From positions 1,633-30,698 of the forward strand of contig JAHYYL010000026.1 of NCBI GenBank assembly GCA_019424965.1: DNA of 29,066 nt. The letters are read 5' to 3'. The position numbers and the translations under genes are program-made. This document shows, in pieces, positions 16,424 through 24,349 of the stretch (within the stretch, counting starts at the first letter, position 1; every line of letters begins with the position of its first letter). The stretch comes from Collinsella sp. (GTDB lineage: Bacteria > Actinomycetota > Coriobacteriia > Coriobacteriales > Coriobacteriaceae). A model generated the notes under the pieces. It saw only the letters and a program-made list of their open reading frames with translations, was not told where the DNA came from and did no database searches.

Positions 16424-17860
16424 TCAGATCCCGCACAGGGGGACCGCGATGGTGACCACCGCGCCGCCCGAGGGGCTGTTGGCGAGCGAGACGGAGCCCC
16501 CGTGGGCGCTCGCGGCCTCGGAGGCGACGTGGAGGCCGAGCCCGTAGTGGCGGCCTCCGTCGCGCGAGGAGCGGGACGAGTCGTCTGTGAAGAGGCGCTC
16601 GCAGCCGCGTTCGAGGGCGGCGGGAGAAAAGCCCGGTCCGTCGTCGGCCACCTCGATGACGAGGTGTCCGCCCGCGACGTCGCAGGAGACCGCCACGCGC
16701 GAGCGCGCGTGCTCGGCGGCGTTGGCCACGAGGTTCGCGGCGGCTCGCGCCAGGGCGGTTCGGTCGAGTAGGGCCTCGGGCGCGCCCGCGACAGCGGGGC
16801 CCGTGGCCGCGTTGAGCGTCACGCCTCGCGCCCGGGCGATCTGGGCGGCCTCGGCGAGGACCTGTTCGCAGAGCTCGGCCGGCCGCATGGGGGCCCTCTC
16901 CGCCCCGCCGGACCCGCGCGAGGCCTCGATGAGCAGGCGCACGTAGTCGTCGAGCCTTTCGACACTGCCGGCTATGTCGCGCGCGGCGGCCGCGAGGTCG
17001 GCGTCTTTCTCGTCTTCCAGCTCCTCCGCCACGAAGTCGGCGTTGGCGCGCAGCACAGTAAGCGGCGTCTTGAGGTCGTGGGCGATCGACGTCATCTGCT
17101 CGCGCTGCCCCCGCTCCGCGGCCCAGCGGGCCTCGAGCGACTCGGCGAGGGAGGCCCGCATGGCGTCCATCGCGGCGAGGACGTCGTTCACCTCGCGCAC
17201 GTTGGTGCTGCCGACCGCGAAGTCGAGCTCCCCCGCGCCGACGCGACCCGCCGCCTCCGCGAGCGGCGCCATCTTGCGCGAGATCACGCGGCTCGCACGG
17301 CGCGCCACGAGCGCGAGCGCGAGCGCGCTTCCCACAGCGGCGCCGACGAGCATGAGGTTCTGCGGGTTGGGAAGCAGGCCGGCGAGATCGCGCGAGACCC
17401 ACTGCGGCAGGTACTCGCTGACGAGTGCGCAGGCCCCGCCGCCCTTGAGCGGGAACGCAGCGTAGGTGAGGCCCGAGCCCCCGCCCTCGATCTCCACTGT
17501 GCCCGGATCCGCGGCGAGTGCCGTACTGGCCATTTCCGTCGCATCCTCGAGCCGCGTGCCCTCGAGGTCTGTCATCAGCACGTATCCGTCCTTGTTCAGG
17601 ATGAGGTAGCGGTAGGCCGTCGGCACGTCCTGCTGCCCGCAGACGCCGTCGCGTGCCAGGCCCTCCGCGACCTCGCGCGCATTGGCCGGCCCCCAGCTTG
17701 CCTCGTAGACGAAGCCCGCGTTGATCGCCACGGAGAGCACCATGAGCGAGGCGAGCCACGCCGTGGCGACCGCCGCGAACGCGTAGGCGAAGTAGCGCGC
17801 GATGACGAAGGAGAGCGGCATGCCCCCGCGACCTCGCGCCCCGATCCTCAGAGCTGCCAC
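16424..17860 (-). CDS. Sensor histidine kinase (HAMP-HisKA-HATPase)
   Basis: Membrane sensor kinase, probably detecting a cell-envelope antimicrobial and phosphorylating the adjacent regulator. Counting 478 residues from GTG 17860, TM1 is about 22-48, an extracellular domain of about 120 residues follows (50-165), TM2 is about 168-186, HAMP about 187-240, the H-box TSIAHDLKTPL has the phospho-acceptor His261, and the ATPase has the N-box NLVANAAEH, DDGPGF and YGLGL. The start is uncertain: GTG 17860 overlaps the regulator by 13 bases, while ATG 17821 (MPLSFVIARY) lies just downstream of its stop. The DLKTPLT H-box and placement beside a LanFEG-type transporter resemble SpaK/NisK-like kinases. 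Codon use is extremely GC-rich at third positions. Confidence 0.94.
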   Translation of the reverse strand: MAALRIGARGRGGMPLSFVIARYFAYAFAAVATAWLASLMVLSVAINAGFVYEASWGPANAREVAEGLARDGVCGQQDVPTAYRYLILNKDGYVLMTDLEGTRLEDATEMASTALAADPGTVEIEGGGSGLTYAAFPLKGGGACALVSEYLPQWVSRDLAGLLPNPQNLMLVGAAVGSALALALVARRASRVISRKMAPLAEAAGRVGAGELDFAVGSTNVREVNDVLAAMDAMRASLAESLEARWAAERGQREQMTSIAHDLKTPLTVLRANADFVAEELEDEKDADLAAAARDIAGSVERLDDYVRLLIEASRGSGGAERAPMRPAELCEQVLAEAAQIARARGVTLNAATGPAVAGAPEALLDRTALARAAANLVANAAEHARSRVAVSCDVAGGHLVIEVADDGPGFSPAALERGCERLFTDDSSRSSRDGGRHYGLGLHVASEAASAHGGSVSLANSPSGGAVVTIAVPLCGI

Positions 17861-18510
17861 TTGTACCCCATCCCCCAGACGGTCGCGATCGGATCGGCGC
17901 CGGCCTCGGAGAGCTTCCTCCGGGCGCGGCTGACCTGCATGGATATGGCCGCGTCGTCGGCGTCGCTCTCCCAGCCGAGCACCGCCTCGCGTATCTGCGC
18001 GCGGCTCATGACCTGCCCGGGGTGGCGCGCGAGGTACTCGCAGATGGCGTACTCGGTGGGCGTGAGCGGCACGGTCTCGCCGCCCACGGCGAGGTCGCGC
18101 GCCCCGAGGTCGATCCGCACCTCCCCGAAGGAGAGAGCGTGCGAGCGCGGCCGGCGCTCACGGCGTAGATGGGCCGCGACCTTGGCGCGCAGTTCCGCGG
18201 CACCGAAGGGCTTGCGGACGTAGTCGTCGGCGCCCAGGCCGTAGCCGGCCACGGCATCCTCCTCGGCCACGCGCGCGGTCAGGAAGACGATGGGCCCGTC
18301 GAAGTCCGGGCGGATCTGCCGCACGAGCTCGAAGCCGTCGAGCCCCGGCATCATGACGTCGCAGAGCACGAGGTCGAAGCGCGAGAGGTCCATCCCCGGG
18401 ACCGCCGTCGGGTCCGTCGCCCTGACGACCTCATGGCCGTCGCGGCCGAGGACGCGCGCGAGCGCGTCGAGGATAGCCCGTTCATCATCCACTGCCAGTA
18501 TCCTCGCCAT
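17848..18510 (-). CDS. OmpR-family response regulator
   Basis: A 220-residue DNA-binding response regulator. The receiver domain (1-115) has the acidic pair VDDE at 8-10, the phospho-acceptor Asp51 in LVLCDVMMPGLDG, Thr78 in FLTAR and Lys100 in VRKPF. The winged-helix DNA-binding domain (about 125-220) includes LTPTEYAICEYLARHPGQVMSR and the C-terminal VWGMGYKW hairpin. A strong AGGAGGTCGAAC ribosome site precedes the ATG at 18510. It overlaps the kinase gene and follows the YxeA-like gene by 45 bases, so it is expected to be co-transcribed and to control this same operon; that last point is inferred. Confidence 0.96.
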   Translation of the reverse strand: MARILAVDDERAILDALARVLGRDGHEVVRATDPTAVPGMDLSRFDLVLCDVMMPGLDGFELVRQIRPDFDGPIVFLTARVAEEDAVAGYGLGADDYVRKPFGAAELRAKVAAHLRRERRPRSHALSFGEVRIDLGARDLAVGGETVPLTPTEYAICEYLARHPGQVMSRAQIREAVLGWESDADDAAISMQVSRARRKLSEAGADPIATVWGMGYKWQL

Positions 18511-18555
18511 GTTCGACCTCCTGAAACTCTCGTCGGAATTGTACTAGCGCCGCAC

Positions 18556-18957
18556 TCAGCGGTCCAGAGCCCTGCGCGCAGCTGCGGGCGCCTCAGCCGC
18601 TTCGCACGCGCGGTAGCGCACGCCCGAGCCGCCGCGCGCCTCGATCCCGAGCCAGCCCTCGCCGTCCGACTCCCGCCCGAAGAAGATGAGCTGGAGCTCT
18701 CGGACATTGCCCCTGTCGTCCGCCGCGTCCACCAGGTAGACGTAGTTTGTCCCCGCCCCGGTGGCGTCGGCGTAGGAGCTCGCGTGGCTGCCGGGCTCGG
18801 GCGCGGGCGCCCACATGGCGATCTCAGGGTTGGGCAGCACGCAGTCGGCGATCGAGCGCAGCGCCGAACCCCAGCCGGCGTCGAGCAGGGCATTCCCGCC
18901 CAGGACAAACGCTGCGGAGAGGGGGACGAGCACGGCGGCGAGCGGCTTCCTATGCAT
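18556..18957 (-). CDS. Small exported protein, YxeA-like (DUF1093-like)
   Basis: A 133-residue protein starting MHRKPLAAVLVPLSAAFVLGG, a basic N-terminus followed by a hydrophobic stretch, so it is probably an uncleaved anchor or signal peptide. The remaining part contains TNYVYLVDAADDRGNVRELQ, then EGWLGIEARGGSGVRYRACE and a C-terminal AARRALD, which resembles the YxeA pattern (Y-x-Y, a loop with G-x-x-K/R-E-L, a compact barrel ending in xxKVxxYxxV). The family function is unknown. ATG 18957 overlaps the preceding permease stop by 8 bases (ATGCATAG) and has GGGAGGG upstream, so it is a true part of the transporter operon. The YxeA assignment is by pattern only. Confidence 0.78.
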   Translation of the reverse strand: MHRKPLAAVLVPLSAAFVLGGNALLDAGWGSALRSIADCVLPNPEIAMWAPAPEPGSHASSYADATGAGTNYVYLVDAADDRGNVRELQLIFFGRESDGEGWLGIEARGGSGVRYRACEAAEAPAAARRALDR

Positions 18958-19765
18958 CTGCCCTCCCGTCCTCGAAGCGGCAGAACCAGGCGAGAAGGAC
19001 GGCGGCGGCTGCCAGGGTGAGCACGAGGCCAGCGAGCGCAGTCGTGAGGAGTGGGCCCGCCGCGCGTACGGCGTCGATGAAGGCCTCCACCCCGAGCGAC
19101 CCCAGGCGCGCGGGCCAGGCGAGCGGCACCCAGCCCAGGGGCGTCGCCAGGGCACCGGTGAGCTCGCCGATCATGAGGCCGTGCGCAAGCCCGCCCACTG
19201 AGAAGAACGCGAGGAGCATACCCGCAGCGCCGCCGCCGATGGCGGCGTTGCGGCCGAGGCGCAGGGCCACGCCGAGCCCCAGCGCGTAAAGGGGCAGGCT
19301 GCCCAGCACGATGCCCGCCCAGGCGGCCGCAAGCGGAGCGGGCCCGAGCGGCAGGCGCCCGGCGACGGCGAGCACGGCCCCGAACACGCCGAGCGCCACG
19401 GCCAGCGCGGCGGCGCCGAGCGCCGCAAGGGCGAGCAGCTTCGCCGCGACGGCGCGCCCGCGCGAGGGGACCGCCGTGAGGTTGGCGAGGCGCCCGGCAG
19501 CGCGCTCCTCGTCCACGGCGAGCCCGCAGACGATTGCGGACATGAGCGGCATGAGGGCGCCGAGGAACTGGACGTAGGCGTCCGCGCCCAGCGACGGGTC
19601 CCATCGGGTTACGGAGAAGTACTCGCCGCAGGCAAGACCGGCTGCCAGGCCGCAGACGAGGTGCACCGCCGTGAGCGGGGAGCGCGCCAGGCGCAGGGCC
19701 TCGGAGAGCAGGGCCCGCGGGAGAGTCATGCGCGGCGTCGGGTCGGAGAGTCGTGTCATGGCCAT
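18950..19765 (-). CDS. Lantibiotic-protection ABC permease, LanG/MutG type
   Basis: A 271-residue integral membrane permease with about six hydrophobic segments. The start ATG 19765 overlaps the previous stop by one base (TGATG) and is preceded by GAGGAGAGG. Family-like segments are YVQFLGALMPLMSAIVCGLAVDEE near residue 70, AAGRLANLTAVPSRGRAVAAKLL just after, and a late AWPARLGSL. The pattern GALMPLM-x-GLAxDxE-x-AGR-NL-PSR-AK is typical of MutG/EpiG-family subunits. With the LanE-like permease and LanF-like ATPase it would form a pump that clears membrane-bound lantibiotic or a related peptide. The protein is unusually rich in Ala, Gly and Leu. Confidence 0.86.
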   Translation of the reverse strand: MAMTRLSDPTPRMTLPRALLSEALRLARSPLTAVHLVCGLAAGLACGEYFSVTRWDPSLGADAYVQFLGALMPLMSAIVCGLAVDEERAAGRLANLTAVPSRGRAVAAKLLALAALGAAALAVALGVFGAVLAVAGRLPLGPAPLAAAWAGIVLGSLPLYALGLGVALRLGRNAAIGGGAAGMLLAFFSVGGLAHGLMIGELTGALATPLGWVPLAWPARLGSLGVEAFIDAVRAAGPLLTTALAGLVLTLAAAAVLLAWFCRFEDGRADA

Positions 19766-20531
19766 CACCTCTCCTCGGAGCGCGCGAACCAGGCCGCGCC
19801 CGCCGCCGTGAGCGCGGCGAACGCGAGCGCGCAGACCGCAAGGCCCGCCAGCGTGAGCATGCCGTCCGCCGTGAGCGCCCCGCCGAGCGCCATGTCCGCC
19901 GCGAGCGGCTCGCCGCTCGGCAGCACGGGAATGAAGCTCGTGGGGATGACCATGCTCGCCGACGGCGGAAAGAGCTGCGGCAGCGGCATCAGCGACCAGG
20001 CGAACCCACCCACGAGCTGCGCGGCGAGCGGGCAGAAGATGCCCGCGAGCATGCCGAGCCGCGCCGTGAGGAAGAGCCCTGCGGGGATCATCCACGCCGC
20101 GGTCACCGTGTTGGCGAGCGCGCAGAGGAGCATCGTGAGCGTGCCCGCGGCCGTGAGGCCCTGCGAGGAGAACGCCGATCCCGCGAGGTAGATGCCGAAG
20201 ACCACGAGGTTCGAGAGCGTGCAGAGCGCGAGGCACCAGAGCGCCTTGGCCCACCAGGCGCGCCCGAGCGGGAAGCCCAGGCCCAGAAGCCCCCGCATCC
20301 TCGTGCGAGCGTCCGCCCGCGCGACGCACGCCACCACGAGCGAGAGAGACACGGGCAGGAAGAGCGCGTACCAGTAGTTCCACGCGCTAAAGATCTGCAC
20401 GCCCCGGTAGGGCATCGCGCCGAGCAGCGGCATCGGCAGCGCCATGAGCACGGCCAGGCGAACCGGTGCCGCGTGGCGCGACTTCAGGGCCTCGGCGCGC
20501 AGGGCCGCGAGCAGGCCGCCTTTCTCGCCCG

Positions 20532-20535
<4 letters not shown>
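19765..20535 (-). CDS. Lantibiotic-protection ABC permease, LanE/MutE type
   Basis: A 256-residue integral membrane permease. The N-terminal segment LRAEALKSRHAAPVRLAVLMALPM followed by FSAWNYWYALFLPVSLSLVVAC matches the LanE/MutE/EpiE pattern (basic start, NWWY-like aromatic motif, LP). Further parts are GLGFPLGRAWWAKALWCLALC and several hydrophobic helices up to the short charged end ARSEER. ATG 20535 overlaps the ATPase stop by four bases (ATGA). Its partners are encoded on both sides. It is expected to be one half of the membrane pore for peptide expulsion, acting from the cytoplasmic membrane. Confidence 0.86.
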
Positions 20536-21260
<725 letters not shown>

Positions 21261-21281
21261 GGGTTCGTCCTTTCTCTTCCG

Positions 21282-21314
21282 GGCGCGCGGGCCGAGTCAC
21301 CGTGCCCGCGCGCC
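21282..21314 (-). promoter_or_regulatory. GC-rich hairpin in the 5' leader of the LanFEG-type operon
   Basis: Perfect 11-bp arms GGCGCGCGGGC (21282-21292) and GCCCGCGCGCC (21304-21314) around an 11-base loop. It lies 21 bases upstream of the ATPase start codon and about 8 bases before its ribosome site. No T-run follows on either strand, so a simple terminator is unlikely; a leader structure or regulator site is possible. Confidence 0.55.
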
Positions 21315-21365
21315 TTACCTTTCGGGTTCACCATCCATGGTGGGGCGCGTTTCTAACGAAGCCGT

Positions 21366-21393
21366 AACGGCCGTTGGGTTCTTTTGGCGCCAA
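21366..21393. repeat. Two adjacent 10-bp perfect palindromes
   Basis: AACGGCCGTT at 21366-21375 and TTGGCGCCAA at 21384-21393, with centres 18 bases apart, about 110-130 bases upstream of the transporter operon. They could be operator sites for a dimeric regulator, but GC-rich palindromes of this size also occur by chance. Confidence 0.4.
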
Positions 21394-21470
21394 CCCTTCT
21401 CGACCCGCACATCATGATTAATTTGCTTAAGGCAACAACTTTCCCGATCGATGTAATCACCGAATCAAAA

Positions 21471-21529
21471 CGTGTACATCACCCTCCAAAACCGACATTT
21501 TTCGGCATGTTTGGAGGCTGATGTACACG
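21471..21529. repeat. 59-base long imperfect palindrome
   Basis: Outer arms CGTGTACATCA (21471-21481) and TGATGTACACG (21519-21529) are perfectly complementary over 11 bp. After a single C-C mismatch the pairing continues over 8 bp (21483-21490 with 21510-21517), and an inner CCGA/TCGG (21492-21495, 21502-21505) caps the structure. No T-run follows on either strand, so it is not a standard terminator. Confidence 0.7.
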
Positions 21530-21591
21530 AATGTGAAATCCACCGCCGCCCAAAAGCGCCTTCCTCATGTCTGGACTCTCTATGCTTGCGC

Positions 21592-21620
21592 TGGATAGAC
21601 ATCGCAGGAACGGGTATAGT
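21592..21620 (+). promoter_or_regulatory. Putative promoter of pgsA
   Basis: TGGATA (21592-21597) and TATAGT (21615-21620) with a 17-base spacer match the -35/-10 consensus at 4 of 6 and 5 of 6 positions. The predicted start is near 21627, 30 bases before the GTG start codon of pgsA. Confidence 0.6.
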
Positions 21621-21656
21621 ATCGAAAGTTTTGTCGTTAACCAGCGGGGGAGTCCT

Positions 21657-22361
21657 GTGGGAATCAAAAAGAAGATCAAAAAGGAGCTTATCGGCACTTC
21701 CGATTACCCGTCGAATAAGATCTTCACGATCTCCAATTTCATCACCTTTACGCGCCTGATCCTCACGCTCGTCTTTCTGTACCTGTTTGTGACGGATAAC
21801 AACCGCATCGTCGCCATCGTGATTTATGCCATCGCCGCCTCCACCGACTGGATGGACGGGCAGATCGCCCGCATGACCAAGACGGTCTCGTGGCTCGGCA
21901 AGGTCATGGATCCCATCTGCGACCGCGCGCTGCTGTTTACGGGCGTCTTGGGCCTGGTGGTCCGTGGCGAGCTGCCTATCTGGGTCTGCGTACTCATCAT
22001 CGGTCGCGACATCTACCTGGGCCTTGGCACGCTCATCGTGCGCCATTACCACCGTCGTCCCATCGATGTCGTGTTTCCCGGAAAGATTGCCACTGCGCTG
22101 CTCATGACCGGCTTCTCGCTCATGCTGCTCGGTTTCCCCGTTATTGACGGCCTGCATCTTTTACCTTCAACCCTTAAGGCCTTCCCGGGCCTCAATGGAA
22201 GCTCGGTGCCCCTCGGCATCTTCTTTGTGTACGGCGGCGTGATCTTCTCCATGCTCACGGCTGTCATCTACTCCATTAAGGGCGGAGCGGCCATTAAACA
22301 GGCTCTCGCGCATCCCGAGGACGAGGACATCGACTTTCTGAACCCTGAAATCGAAGACTGA
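21657..22361 (+). CDS. pgsA: CDP-alcohol phosphatidyltransferase, PgsA-like
   Basis: Transfers a phosphatidyl group from CDP-diacylglycerol to an alcohol, most likely glycerol-3-phosphate, giving phosphatidylglycerophosphate. I use GTG 21657, preceded by GGGGGAG and by a promoter ending at 21620, giving 234 residues. Upstream ATGs would begin before the predicted transcript. The catalytic signature DG-x2-AR-x8-G-x3-D-x3-D is complete (in-frame segment beginning DWMDGQIAR, with the last two Asp in MDPICD, about residues 62-87). A basic start (GIKKKIKKEL) and several hydrophobic helices follow. The C-terminus is acidic. It sits directly before the FHA and MerR genes, the same order as mycobacterial pgsA2, garA and the following MerR gene. 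Confidence 0.88.
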   Translation: MGIKKKIKKELIGTSDYPSNKIFTISNFITFTRLILTLVFLYLFVTDNNRIVAIVIYAIAASTDWMDGQIARMTKTVSWLGKVMDPICDRALLFTGVLGLVVRGELPIWVCVLIIGRDIYLGLGTLIVRHYHRRPIDVVFPGKIATALLMTGFSLMLLGFPVIDGLHLLPSTLKAFPGLNGSSVPLGIFFVYGGVIFSMLTAVIYSIKGGAAIKQALAHPEDEDIDFLNPEIED

Positions 22362-22427
22362 TTCGTTGGGGTATGATTACGTACGGTTCATTATTTACGG
22401 CACGTCCGCGATAAGTTAGGGGTTGTC

Positions 22428-22862
22428 ATGGACAACATGGTTAACAATATGCCTCGGAATGATAAGACTGCTGACGCCACCTGCGTATTCCGCGTGCCTT
22501 CAAGCGACGTCACCGTTCCCGACCTCATGGCCAACGTGCGCATCACCGCCCCCGTTCTGTCCATCGTCAAGGGTCCGCAGACTGGTGCCGCCTTTGAGCT
22601 CGAGGACGACGTGACCACCATCGGCCGCGATCCTGCGAACGGCATCTTCCTCAACGACATGACTGTTTCGCGCAGCCACGCGCGCATTATTCGCGAGGGC
22701 CTCGGCGCTCACATCGAGGACCTGGGCTCGCTCAATGGCACCTGGGTTGACGGTGCCATCGTCAATGCAGCCCCGCTGCACGACGGTTCTTCCGTCCAGA
22801 TCGGTACGTTTACGCTCATCTACCACGAGAGCACGCCGGAGCGCATCGAAACCGGTGAGTAG
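22428..22862 (+). CDS. FHA-domain protein, GarA/OdhI-like
   Basis: A 144-residue phosphothreonine-binding protein. The FHA domain (about residues 45-135) has TIGRDPANGIFL, the binding-site Arg/Ser in TVSRSHARI, and GSLNGTWVDG. The N-terminal tail contains ADATCVFR, resembling the TSVFR segment of GarA/OdhI, where a Ser/Thr kinase phosphorylates a Thr and the tail then binds its own FHA domain. In actinobacteria the unphosphorylated form restrains 2-oxoglutarate metabolism. The target here is unknown. AGGGG precedes ATG 22428. A TATGAT at 22372-22377 could be a -10, but no good -35 accompanies it. MerR follows 3 bases downstream. Confidence 0.9.
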   Translation: MDNMVNNMPRNDKTADATCVFRVPSSDVTVPDLMANVRITAPVLSIVKGPQTGAAFELEDDVTTIGRDPANGIFLNDMTVSRSHARIIREGLGAHIEDLGSLNGTWVDGAIVNAAPLHDGSSVQIGTFTLIYHESTPERIETGE

Positions 22863-22865
22863 GGC

Positions 22866-23750
22866 ATGGCCGAACGCAACTATCTGAGTATCGGCCAAGT
22901 CGTCAACCTACTTCGAGGCGCATACCCCGATCTTTCGAACTCAAAAATTAGATTTCTAGAGGATGAGGGGCTCATTACCCCTCATCGTACGCCTAAGGGA
23001 TACCGTCAGTACTCTAAGGAGGACGTTGATCGCCTGGAGGTCATCCTGCACTTGCAGAAGACCCGCTACATGCCGCTCAACGTGATTAAGCAGCGCTTGG
23101 AAAACGCCACGGACCTGTCAACGCTCGCCTACGAGGTGGGCTTGCTGTCCGATGTTCCGCTTAAGACGGAGCCCAAGGAGACCAAACAAAAGCTGCATCC
23201 CATCGAGACCATTCCCGATATGCTTGGCGTCGAGATCTCGTTTATCCGCTCCCTGGCCGAAAACGACCTCATTCGCATCATCAAGAGCCCGCAGAACCGC
23301 GAGCTTGTCGATGGTCGCGATTTCCCGATTATCCGTTACTGCTCGGAGCTGTCGCGCTTCCACATTGAGCCGCGCAACCTGCGTCAGTACGTATCGTCGG
23401 CAAACCGCGAGTCTTCGATGTTTGAGCAGGTGCTCGTGAGCATGCTCGGCATGGATACCTCTGATGATGAGCGCGACGCCAAGCTCGAGCGCGCTTTTAA
23501 GAAGCTGCACGACCTCACCGAGGGCGTGCACACCGCGCTCCTTAAGAACCGTGTCTTTGAGTCGCTCAACGCCGTGGTCGAGGACGCCGATATCGATGCC
23601 CTCGATGAGGAGATTGCACGTTCCGAATCCACCAAGGCTAAAAGCGATGGGGCAAGCGCCCCCGCGGTTGCCGCGCACGAGGAGTCGCTCGTGCAACCGT
23701 CCAAGGTCGTCGTCCCCTCGCATAACCCGTCTGCTAACACGGGTAAATAA
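22866..23750 (+). CDS. MerR-family regulator, FtsR-like
   Basis: A 294-residue transcription factor. The N-terminal winged helix (about residues 5-75) reads YLSIGQVVNLLRGAYPDLSNSKIRFLEDEGL then TPKGYRQYSKEDVDRL, with the DLSNSKIRFLEDEGL signature of the FtsR/Rv1828 group rather than metal sensors. A second helical, DNA-binding-like or dimerisation region spans about 120-200 (IETIPDMLGVEISFIRSLAEN). The tail after about 255 is low-complexity. No cysteine sensor is evident. FtsR in Corynebacterium activates ftsZ and is encoded right after odhI; the same order here supports that assignment, but the regulated genes are not visible in this window. Confidence 0.88.
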   Translation: MAERNYLSIGQVVNLLRGAYPDLSNSKIRFLEDEGLITPHRTPKGYRQYSKEDVDRLEVILHLQKTRYMPLNVIKQRLENATDLSTLAYEVGLLSDVPLKTEPKETKQKLHPIETIPDMLGVEISFIRSLAENDLIRIIKSPQNRELVDGRDFPIIRYCSELSRFHIEPRNLRQYVSSANRESSMFEQVLVSMLGMDTSDDERDAKLERAFKKLHDLTEGVHTALLKNRVFESLNAVVEDADIDALDEEIARSESTKAKSDGASAPAVAAHEESLVQPSKVVVPSHNPSANTGK

Positions 23751-23786
23751 TCGCCGTCCACCCGGCAATCCATGAAAGGTCACGCC

Positions 23787-24317
23787 ATGTACGACTTCGA
23801 ATCTCATATCGTCGATATCCCCGACTATCCCGAGCCCGGAGTCGTCTTTAAGGACATCACACCGCTCTTTGGCAACCCCGAGGCCCTAAAGGCCATGGTG
23901 GATGCCCTTGCCGAGCATTTTGCCGACATGGGCATTACCAAGGTCGTAGGACCCGAGGCCCGCGGCTTTATGGTCGGTGTGCCCGTGGCCGTCGCCCTAG
24001 GTGCCGGCTTTGTTCCCGCACGTAAACCGGGCAAGCTGCCGCGCAAGACGGTCAGCGAGAGCTACGAGCTCGAGTATGGAACGGATTCTATCGAGATTCA
24101 CGCCGATGCTATCAGCTCTAAAGATACCGTGTTGATTCTGGACGACTTGGTCGCGACGGGCGGAACTGTCGAGGCAACAGGTAAACTGGTGCGAGATATG
24201 GGCGCAAAGCTTGTGGGCTACGGTTGTATCCTTGAGCTTGCGTTTCTCAACCCGCGCAAGAAGCTCACGCCATCTAACGAGGACGTTGAGCTCTTTAGCC
24301 TGGTGACGGTGGACTAG
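23787..24317 (+). CDS. apt: Adenine phosphoribosyltransferase
   Basis: Salvages adenine to AMP with PRPP. ATG 23787 follows AAAGGT by 6 bases and gives 176 residues, the usual size; an in-frame ATG 23772 lacks a good ribosome site. Motifs are YPEPGVVFKDITPLFGNPEAL near the N-terminus, GPEARGFMVGVPVAVALG, PRKTVSESYELEYG (flexible loop), and the PRPP site VLILDDLVATGGT at about residues 112-124. It is 36 bases after the MerR gene, so it may be read through from it. Confidence 0.97.
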   Translation: MYDFESHIVDIPDYPEPGVVFKDITPLFGNPEALKAMVDALAEHFADMGITKVVGPEARGFMVGVPVAVALGAGFVPARKPGKLPRKTVSESYELEYGTDSIEIHADAISSKDTVLILDDLVATGGTVEATGKLVRDMGAKLVGYGCILELAFLNPRKKLTPSNEDVELFSLVTVD

Positions 24318-24349
24318 CCGTTACCCTTAGATACCGGAAAGGAAGCTCC

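Larger units (their letters stand above)
21261..21656. other. Intergenic region between divergent operons, rich in palindromes
   Basis: About 400 bases separating the minus-strand transporter operon from pgsA. It holds a GC-rich leader hairpin (21282-21314), a CACCAT-CC-ATGGTG dyad (21329-21342), two 10-base palindromes AACGGCCGTT (21366-21375) and TTGGCGCCAA (21384-21393), a 59-base imperfect palindrome (21471-21529) and the pgsA promoter (21592-21620). No clear -35/-10 pair for the minus operon was found. No convincing gene. Confidence 0.7.

Noticed and set aside
16317..17759. Long open frame antisense-shifted against the kinase gene, and similar long frames opposite other high-GC genes
   Set aside because: Arg/Ala/Gly-rich shadow translations with no domain motifs, expected in high-GC DNA opposite or out of phase with real genes.
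21464..21468. TTGAT on the minus strand as a SpaR/NisR-type box
   Set aside because: Only one half-site at this place, without the expected spaced direct partner; too short to support.
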